From assembly GCA_031119555.1 (NCBI GenBank), contig JAVHXQ010000014.1, positions 1 to 63,495 on the forward strand: 63,495 bases of DNA, read 5' to 3'. The notes below the pieces were generated by a model. The model ran no database searches. It saw only the letters and a program-made list of their open reading frames with translations, and was not told the origin of the DNA. This DNA comes from Candidatus Dactylopiibacterium sp. Lineage in GTDB: Bacteria > Pseudomonadota > Gammaproteobacteria > Burkholderiales > Rhodocyclaceae. The position numbers and the translations under genes are program-made. This document shows, one piece after another, positions 57,757-63,495 of the stretch (its first letter is position 1; each line of letters starts with the position of its first letter).

Positions 57757-58502
57757 TCCGATTCTCCTTCCACCACGGGCCCGTCCCCCTGCCATTCGGC
57801 GCGCAGCCCCGCCTCGAGCCGGGGAACCACATGGCGCCTGAAGGATTGCAGGGCCTTCGCCCGCAGCACGAACGTCTGACCCACGACGTTCAGGAGATGA
57901 TCCACCGCTTCCGAGCGCGGCCGGCCGGAGCGCTCCATGTTGTGGCTCCAGCAGGCCTGGAAGGGCGGGTTGCTTCCGTTGGGCGTCACCGCGCGAAGCT
58001 GCAGCAGGCTCGTCCAGAACACCCGCCCCACGCCGGCCGCGCTCTTCTCGACGACCAGGAAGTAGTAGTCGCTGGCGCAGTCCTCGCGCTGCAGACGGGC
58101 GGCCAGATTCTCGCAGAACACATCCCAGTTGCGGATCGCCGCGTGGGTGGGACGCACCCCGGTCATGGCGTAGAAAAGCCCGGCCTTGGACGCCACGTTG
58201 TCATGGCCCTGCAGGTTGGAAACCTTCAGGTTGATCGGCAGCCAGACCCGGCCGTCGGCGGATTCGACGAGAAAGTCGTACCACGCGCCGTTGGTGGCCA
58301 CCGAGAACGTCAGATCGCCCTGGAACCACGGGTGCCCCGCGACGAACGCCCTCAGGGATCTGCCGATGATTTCCTCGTTCTCGGTGGATTCGCGGCGCGC
58401 CTGGCCCTTGCCATGCGTGACGAGCGTGATGAAGCCTTGTTCCAGGCCGCGCCGCAGCTGCGCCGACAGGGTGTCCAGGATGTCTTCGGCGGTGGCGGGC
58501 AT
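57753..58502 (-). CDS. type II restriction endonuclease (putative)
   Basis: A 249-residue protein directly before and overlapping the methyltransferase gene by 4 bases, which is the main reason for the call. A PD-(D/E)xK-like layout can be seen: helix with E43/E44 (NEEIIGRSL), D76 in WYDFLVES and INLK with N91 and K93, where D/E-x-K would be usual. VSNLQGHDNVASKAGLFYAMTG follows. The family cannot be named by eye. The ATG at 58502 is preferred; an upstream in-frame start adds 25 Arg-rich residues without support. Confidence 0.7.
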   Translation of the reverse strand: MPATAEDILDTLSAQLRRGLEQGFITLVTHGKGQARRESTENEEIIGRSLRAFVAGHPWFQGDLTFSVATNGAWYDFLVESADGRVWLPINLKVSNLQGHDNVASKAGLFYAMTGVRPTHAAIRNWDVFCENLAARLQREDCASDYYFLVVEKSAAGVGRVFWTSLLQLRAVTPNGSNPPFQACWSHNMERSGRPRSEAVDHLLNVVGQTFVLRAKALQSFRRHVVPRLEAGLRAEWQGDGPVVEGESD

Positions 58503-58655
58503 ATCCAAACATGAATGCGGAGGTCCGGCATTTTCGCGGCTTCGCCGCGGCGGGGCAATGCGCGGGCGCAATTGCACAACAGGCCCGCAACGCGGGATCC
58601 GCCCTCACCCGTGGCACACTAGCGGAAAACCCTTGCCCACTCGCCGCCCCTCGCC

Positions 58656-59102
58656 ATGAGCCGCATCTTCAGCCAGCGTTTCGTCGTTCCACCCGAGTCC
58701 ATCGACATCCAGCGCCACGTCAACAACGTGGAGTACGTGCGCTGGATGCAGGAAGCCGCGATCGCGCATTCCACCGACCTCGCCTGGCCCATGGAGCGCT
58801 ACTTCGCGGCGCATTGCGGCTGGGTCGTGCGCACGCACTCCATCGAGTACCTGCGCCCCGCCCTGCTCGGCGACCCCTTGCGCGTGCTGACCTGGGTGGC
58901 GAGCGTGGGCGAGCGCTCATCGACGCGCAAGTACGTGTTCTGGCGCGAGTCCGACCGCCAGGTCGTCGTGCGCGCCGAATCGCTGTGGGTCTTCGTCGAT
59001 CTGCGCACCGGCCTGCCGCGCCCCATCCTGGATGACGTGCGCGCGAGCTTTCCGGTCGTGGCCGACGACACGGAACTCGAAACCCTGCTCGCGGACGCCT
59101 GA
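58656..59102 (+). CDS. acyl-CoA thioesterase (4HBT hotdog fold)
   Basis: A 148-residue hotdog thioesterase. The catalytic Asp D17 lies in SIDIQRHVNNVEYVRWM, the usual 4HBT motif, and the helix with MQEAA follows. Length is normal. It may hydrolyse short or aromatic acyl-CoAs. Divergent from the restriction enzyme gene by 153 bases; the transporter gene starts 6 bases after it. Confidence 0.88.
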   Translation: MSRIFSQRFVVPPESIDIQRHVNNVEYVRWMQEAAIAHSTDLAWPMERYFAAHCGWVVRTHSIEYLRPALLGDPLRVLTWVASVGERSSTRKYVFWRESDRQVVVRAESLWVFVDLRTGLPRPILDDVRASFPVVADDTELETLLADA

Positions 59103-59108
59103 GCCGCC

Positions 59109-59993
59109 ATGTTCCGCCGGACCTTCAGCCGGCCCGCCGCCGTCGCGCTCATGGTGCTGTGCACGCTGCTGTGGAGCATCGCGGGCGTGCTCACGCGCCA
59201 TCTGGAAGCGGCGACGGGATTCGAGGTCACGTTCTGGCGCAGCGCCTTCTGCGCCCCCGTGGTGCTGGCCCTGCTTGCCGCCACGGGCGGGCGCGAGGCG
59301 CTGGGCGCGCTGCGACGGCCCTCGCGCGACCTGCTGGCGTCGGGCCTGCTGTGGGCGACGATGTTCTCGTGCTTCATGCTCGCGCTCACGCTCACGAGCA
59401 CCAGCAACACGCTCGTGATGAGCAGCGTGGCGCCGCTCGTGACGGCCGTGCTCGCCTGGATCGTGCTTCACGAACGCGTCGCGGCGCGCACCTGGGGGGC
59501 GATCACGCTCGCCGTGGCGGGCATGGCCTGGATCTTCGCGGGCGGCGTGGCCGCCGGCAGCCAGCGCGACCTGCTGGGCATGGCGGTGGCCTTCATGGTG
59601 CCGCTCGCCTCGGGCACCAACATGGTCCAGTTCAAGCGCGCGGGGCATCAGGTCGACCTCGTCCCGGCGGTCTGCCTGGGGGCGGTGTTCTCGGCGCTCG
59701 CGATGCTGCCGTTCGCGCTGCCCTTCCAGGCCACCGCGCAGGACCTCGCGATCCTCTTCGTGCTGGGCGCCTTCCAGCTCGCCCTGCCATGCATGCTCAT
59801 GGTGGTCGCCGCGCGCAGCCTGGCCGCGCCGCAGATCGCGCTGCTGGCGCTGCTGGAAGCCGTGTTCGGCCCGCTGTGGGCATGGCTGGGCGCCGGCGAG
59901 ACGCCTTCCGCGGCGACCCTGCAGGGCGGCAGCGTGGTGATCCTGGCGCTGGTACTGCACGAATGCCTGGATCTGGCGCGCCGCCGCGCCTGA
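59109..59993 (+). CDS. EamA/DMT-family transporter
   Basis: A 294-residue membrane protein with ten predicted helices made of two EamA repeats (about 8-140 and 150-290). Typical segments are LLWSIAGVLTRHLE with the first-helix turn, ALTLTSTSNTLVMSSVAPLV, and LEAVFGPLWAWLGAGE. Substrate unknown; likely an exporter of small metabolites. Probably cotranscribed with the thioesterase. Confidence 0.9.
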   Translation: MFRRTFSRPAAVALMVLCTLLWSIAGVLTRHLEAATGFEVTFWRSAFCAPVVLALLAATGGREALGALRRPSRDLLASGLLWATMFSCFMLALTLTSTSNTLVMSSVAPLVTAVLAWIVLHERVAARTWGAITLAVAGMAWIFAGGVAAGSQRDLLGMAVAFMVPLASGTNMVQFKRAGHQVDLVPAVCLGAVFSALAMLPFALPFQATAQDLAILFVLGAFQLALPCMLMVVAARSLAAPQIALLALLEAVFGPLWAWLGAGETPSAATLQGGSVVILALVLHECLDLARRRA

Positions 59994-60010
59994 ACCCGTC
60001 GCTCAGGGCG
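59985..60010. repeat. inverted repeat spanning the stops of the EamA and CBS genes
   Basis: CGC-G-CCTGA (59985-59993) pairs with TCAGGGCG (60003-60010) apart from one bulged G, including both convergent stop codons, with a 9-base loop. No T-run. Confidence 0.4.
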
Positions 60011-60461
60011 CCGGGGTGCCCGTCGCGAGGTCGCCCGCGATGTAGCCGGAGAGCTGGTCGATGGTGTGCTGCTGTTCGTCGATCACGGCCTTCACGGCGT
60101 CCCCGATGGTCACGATGCCCAGCAGCGTTCCGCGCTCCACCACGGGCAGATGGCGGATACGGTTCTCGGTGATCAGCGCCATGATGTTGTCCACGGTCTG
60201 CGAGGGCGACACCGTGAGCAGGTTCTGCGTCATCAGCTCGCCGATCAGCGTGTCCTTGGAATTGCGCCCGTGCAGCACGAGCTTGCGGGCGTAGTCGCGC
60301 TCCGTGAAGATGCCCGCGAGGTGGCCGTTCTCCAGCACCAGCACGGCGCTCACCTCGTGCTGAGCCATGGTCTGCAGGGCTTCAAAGACGGTTGCCGAGG
60401 GCGGCACCGAAATGATCTGGGATTTTTTCTTGGAATCGAGGATCTGGCGAACCGTGGTCAT
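60003..60461 (-). CDS. tandem CBS domain protein
   Basis: A 152-residue soluble protein consisting of two CBS motifs (about 8-60 and 75-130), for example ISVPPSATVFEALQTMAQHEVSAVLVLE and HLPVVERGTLLGIVTIGDAV in part. Such pairs bind adenine nucleotides and sense energy or redox state. No enzyme domain is attached. A possible partner is not evident nearby. Confidence 0.9.
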   Translation of the reverse strand: MTTVRQILDSKKKSQIISVPPSATVFEALQTMAQHEVSAVLVLENGHLAGIFTERDYARKLVLHGRNSKDTLIGELMTQNLLTVSPSQTVDNIMALITENRIRHLPVVERGTLLGIVTIGDAVKAVIDEQQHTIDQLSGYIAGDLATGTPAP

Positions 60462-60581
60462 GGGCGTGTGCTCTCCGTACCTGGGTGGTGAGACGATCCT
60501 GCGCGCGGGCAGGCCGGCTGATTCAATCTAGGCCGGCGCCCACAAGATTGCCTGCATCCGCCCGGCGTACGCAAGCCGATG

Positions 60582-61484
60582 TCATGCCCCGGCGCGGCGG
60601 CTGGAAACGAAGATGCCGCCGATGATGAGCGCCATGCCCGCGAAGTGATAGCCCTGCGGCGTCTCGCCCAGGAAGACCGCCGACAGCAGCGGCGTGGCCA
60701 CCGGCATGAGATGGATGTAGAAGCCCGCCGTGGCCGGGCCGACCTGCGCCACCGCGCGGTTCCAGAACACGTACCCGAGGAAGGCCGGGAAGATCCCGGT
60801 GTAGGCAATGCCCGCCAGCGCGCCCGGCGTGGGCGTGATGACGAGCCCGCGCGAGAGCTCCCACAGATAGAGCGGCGCCAGCCCCAGCACGCCGATGCCG
60901 GTCAGCAGCGCGAGCAGCAGCATGGGTGCGATTGCCGCCGGGCGGCGCGCCAGCATCAGGGTGTACAGCGCCCACACCAGCACCGACGCCATGATCCACA
61001 GATCGCCGGGGTTGAAGCTCAGGCCGGCCAGCCGCGCGAACTCGCCATGCGCCACGATGACCGCCACCCCGGCCAGCGAGACCGTGATCCCCACGCCCTC
61101 CGCGCGGCGCAGCCGGCGTCCGAGAAAAACCCGGCCCAGCAGCAGGATCACGATGGGAATGAAGGAGTTCAGCAACACGCCGTTGGTGGCCGTCGTGGTC
61201 TGCAGGCCGAAATACGCCAGCGTGTTGTAGGCCGTGATGCCGAGCAGGCCCAGCGCGCCGAGCAGGGGACCATGGTCGCGCAGGGCGGGCCACGCCTGCG
61301 CGCGGTGCGGCCACGCGAAGGGCAGCGTGCACGCCAGGGCCAGCGCCCAGCGCCAGAACGCGAGGGCCACGGGCGGCACCTCGCCGCGAAAGCCGCGTCC
61401 CACCACCCAGTTGCCGGACCAGAACAGCACGGTCAGCACCAGAAGGACGACGGGGTGATCGAGACGCCGCAGAAGGCCGGACAT
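60582..61484 (-). CDS. EamA/DMT-family transporter
   Basis: A 300-residue ten-helix membrane protein with two EamA repeats. Opening VVLLVLTVLFWSGNWVVGRGF and central TAYNTLAYFGLQTTTATNGVLLNS are typical, as is PVATPLLSAVFLGE in the second repeat. Not closely similar to the transporter at 59109-59993. Substrate unknown. Confidence 0.92.
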   Translation of the reverse strand: MSGLLRRLDHPVVLLVLTVLFWSGNWVVGRGFRGEVPPVALAFWRWALALACTLPFAWPHRAQAWPALRDHGPLLGALGLLGITAYNTLAYFGLQTTTATNGVLLNSFIPIVILLLGRVFLGRRLRRAEGVGITVSLAGVAVIVAHGEFARLAGLSFNPGDLWIMASVLVWALYTLMLARRPAAIAPMLLLALLTGIGVLGLAPLYLWELSRGLVITPTPGALAGIAYTGIFPAFLGYVFWNRAVAQVGPATAGFYIHLMPVATPLLSAVFLGETPQGYHFAGMALIIGGIFVSSRRAGA

Positions 61485-61636
61485 GACGGGCGCGCCGGAC
61501 GGCGCGGGAGGCTGCAGAAAGCGCGATTAGACCAGAGCGCGCACGCTGCTGTCATGTGACGCCTGCCGGCAACGGACAGGCTCGGGGTGGCCCGCGCGGG
61601 CGGTGCGGGCAGCACGCGCGGTGGCCGGCGCGCGTC

Positions 61637-62536
61637 TCAGGCGGGCCCGAGCGCTCCGCGCATGGCGGCGGCGAAGGCGCGCAGGCGGGCCGGATAGAAC
61701 GCCGCGTAGGGGTAGAACAGGTGCACGGGCAGCGGCTGCGCCTGCCAGTCGGGCAGCAGACGCACGAGCGTGCCGGCGTCCAGCGCCTCCTGCACGACCC
61801 AGGTCGAGGCGATCGCCACGCCGACCCCGCCGATGGCCGCGCTGCGCAGTGCGTAGAGGCTGTCCGTGGTCAGACGCGGTTCGATGGCGAGCGCCTCGGC
61901 CGCCCCGTCCGCGCCGAACAGGCGGACTTCCTTGCGGTAATAGGGCAGCAGCGCCAGCCACGGCAGCGTGGCGAGATCGGCGACGCAGCCAGGCATGCCA
62001 CGCCCGGCCAGCAGCGCGGGCGCGGCGACGATGACACGCGGTACTTCGCCGAGGCGGATCGCCACGGCCGATGGATCGGTGACCTCGCCGACGCGGATCG
62101 CGCAGTCGATGCCACCGGCGATGAAATCGGGCGGCGTGTCGTGCAGCAGCCATTCGACCGACACGCGCGGGTGCGCCGCCAGAAAGCCCGCCATCGGCGC
62201 CACCAGTTGATGCTGACCGAAGGCATGCGGCACCACCACGCGCAGCAGCCCTTGCGGCGTATCGACGGTGCCGCGCAGGTCGGCCTCGAACTCGCTCCAG
62301 GCGAGCGCCATCTCGCTGGCCCGCTGGTAGTAGCGCGCGCCCGCCTCGGTGAGTCGCAGCGCGTGCGTGGAGCGCGTCACGAGCTGCAGGCCCAGCGCGC
62401 GTTCGAGCGCCTGCAGGCGGCGGCTCACGGTGGGTTGCGTGGTGCCCAGCTGCGCCGCGGCGGCCGACAGGCTGCCGGCTTCGACGATGCGCACGAAGGT
62501 CTGGGTCAGCAGGAAACGGTCGTAGCCGGCTTTCAT
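61637..62536 (-). CDS. LysR-family transcriptional regulator
   Basis: A 299-residue regulator with an N-terminal HTH (GSLSAAAAQLGTTQPTVSRRLQALE) and a LysR substrate-binding domain (LRVVVPHAFGQHQLV, IDCAIRVGEV). The ATG at 62536 is preferred to a TTG two codons upstream. It is divergent from the MFS gene by 100 bases and probably controls it. Confidence 0.92.
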   Translation of the reverse strand: MKAGYDRFLLTQTFVRIVEAGSLSAAAAQLGTTQPTVSRRLQALERALGLQLVTRSTHALRLTEAGARYYQRASEMALAWSEFEADLRGTVDTPQGLLRVVVPHAFGQHQLVAPMAGFLAAHPRVSVEWLLHDTPPDFIAGGIDCAIRVGEVTDPSAVAIRLGEVPRVIVAAPALLAGRGMPGCVADLATLPWLALLPYYRKEVRLFGADGAAEALAIEPRLTTDSLYALRSAAIGGVGVAIASTWVVQEALDAGTLVRLLPDWQAQPLPVHLFYPYAAFYPARLRAFAAAMRGALGPA

Positions 62537-62636
62537 GCGCAAAGTGTATAGCAGATGTTCAGCACATACGCCTTCCGCACGGACGCCCGCCGCCTCACAC
62601 TGCGGCCACGTTTTCCCCCATAAAAAAGGTCATGTC

Positions 62637-63495
62637 ATGAACACCTCCCCGCTCACCGCGCCGCCGCCCGCCCGCGACGCTGCCCTGCCGCCGGCGCTCG
62701 TCTTCCTGCTCGCCACCGCGGCGGGCCTCACCGTGGCCGCGCTCTACTACAACCAGCCCATCCTGGGCCTGCTCGCGGGCGAGTTCCACGCCTCCGCGAC
62801 GCGCATCGGCTACATCCCCACGCTGACCCAGATCGGTTACACGATAGGCATCCTGCTGCTCGCCCCGCTGGGCGACCGCTACGACCGCCGCCGCGTGATC
62901 CTGAGCAAGCTCGTGATTCTCGCGGGCGGTCTCTTCGCGATGGCCTTCACGCAATCGCTCGCCCAGCTCTGCGCCGCCAGCGTGGTGATCGGCGCGGCGG
63001 CCTCGGTGGCGCAGGATTGCGTGCCCGCGGCCGCCACGCTGGCGCCCGAATCGCGGCGCGGCAAGATCGTGGGCCACGTCATGATGGGTCTGCTGCTGGG
63101 CATCCTGCTCTCGCGCGTGGTCAGCGGCAGCCTGGCCGCGGCCTTCGGCTGGCGCAGCATGTTCGTCGCCGCCGCGCTCGCGGTGCTCGGCCTGGCCTGG
63201 GTCATGCGCCAGCGCCTGCCGGCCTTCGCGCCGACCACGCAGGAACCCTATCTGCGCCTGCTCGCCTCGCTCCTGACGCTGTGGCGCCGGCATGCCGCGC
63301 TGCGTCGCGCGGCCATCGCCCAGGCCCTGCTGTCGGCCGCGTTCAGCGCGTTCTGGTCCACCCTCGCGGTGATGCTGCACGAGCCGCCCTTCCATCTCGG
63401 CAGCGCCGTGGCCGGCGCGTTCGGCCTCGCCGGCGCGGCGGGCGCGCTGGCCGCGCCGCTGGCCGGACACTTCGCCGACCGGCGCGGCCCGGAGC
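62637..63495 (+). CDS. MFS transporter (truncated by the window edge)
   Basis: The first 286 residues of a major facilitator; the reading frame is open to the last base. It has at least eight membrane helices. The loop 2-3 signature is PLGDRYDRRRVIL near 80; ALYYNQPILGLL in helix 1 and EPPFHLGSAVAGAFGL in the seventh-eighth region match the drug-efflux type. The ribosome site AAAAGG precedes the ATG. Substrate unknown. Confidence 0.9.
   Translation, partial: MNTSPLTAPPPARDAALPPALVFLLATAAGLTVAALYYNQPILGLLAGEFHASATRIGYIPTLTQIGYTIGILLLAPLGDRYDRRRVILSKLVILAGGLFAMAFTQSLAQLCAASVVIGAAASVAQDCVPAAATLAPESRRGKIVGHVMMGLLLGILLSRVVSGSLAAAFGWRSMFVAAALAVLGLAWVMRQRLPAFAPTTQEPYLRLLASLLTLWRRHAALRRAAIAQALLSAAFSAFWSTLAVMLHEPPFHLGSAVAGAFGLAGAAGALAAPLAGHFADRRGPE

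Noticed and set aside
62537..62636. LysR-type operator (GTAT...ATAC) between the last LysR and MFS genes
   Set aside because: The arms are only four bases with an imperfect core; too weak to list as a site.

Overview
The window is very G+C-rich and dense with genes. It reads as chromosomal DNA of a betaproteobacterium, most like Rhodocyclales (Azoarcus/Thauera-type) or a nearby order. The evidence is gene order and family content: pilMNOPQ followed by aroK-aroB-dgt and gltB-gltD; yicC-gmk-rpoZ-spoT followed by a DUF3460 gene; SPOR protein-dsbA-SDR; a fused 1306-residue FAD/FeS dehydrogenase with an N-terminal DUF3683 region. The order-level placement is inference from memory. I found no rRNA, tRNA, CRISPR array or prophage.

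Layout. 1-76: TTGGGG telomere-like array at the window edge. 133-6000: small 2Fe-2S protein and hydrolase, GST, orphan PAS histidine kinase, then a tight cutA-dsbD-RidA run. 6040-11186: fused dehydrogenase, an unknown small protein and pdxH. 11326-15467: Fur-type iron(III) ABC transporter (fbpC divergent from fbpB, then fbpA with a clear Fur-box promoter). 15583-21775: gltBD. 21776-22850: a G-rich hexamer region and a REP-associated (RAYT) transposase. 22857-30696: dgt, aroB, aroK, then pilQPONM, all on the minus strand, with a strong terminator between pilQ and aroK. 30910-33789: PBP1a, frataxin, LptM lipoprotein. 33893-38921: a REC-DUF3369-GGDEF-EAL regulator beside a large PAS/GAF histidine kinase. 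38935-40965: SDR, dsbA, SPOR. 41099-44483: carbonic anhydrase, RNase PH, PP2C phosphatase and Ser/Thr kinase. 44546-48757: yicC, gmk, rpoZ, spoT, DUF3460. 48904-53493: exonuclease/GIY-YIG fusion, YebC, a secreted twin-CX3C protein, HerA-like ATPase. 53581-63495: accessory-like stretch with LysR regulators, DJ-1 and OYE proteins, a type II restriction-modification pair, thioesterase, EamA transporters, CBS protein and a truncated MFS gene.

How the genes work together. DsbD (membrane reductant supply) and DsbA (oxidant) bracket periplasmic thiol chemistry. FbpABC with two Fur-box-like sites form an iron-uptake unit. PilM-Q assemble the type IV pilus, with PBP1a divergent as is usual. SpoT, RpoZ and Gmk link guanine nucleotide supply to (p)ppGpp signalling. 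The two histidine kinases share the same catalytic-core style, and the second sits beside a response regulator whose GGDEF site is degenerate but whose EAL site looks intact, suggesting c-di-GMP hydrolysis as output.

Most notable for follow-up: the secreted protein at 51232-51882 with a mirror-symmetric six-cysteine tail (CX3C-X6-C-X5-C-X6-CX3C) and a broken HExxH-like segment; inverted repeats spanning both stop codons of several convergent gene pairs; G-rich hexamer arrays at three places; an exonuclease/GIY-YIG fusion lacking the second tyrosine; and a compact restriction-modification pair whose methylase start is fixed by a strong ribosome binding site at a TTG codon.
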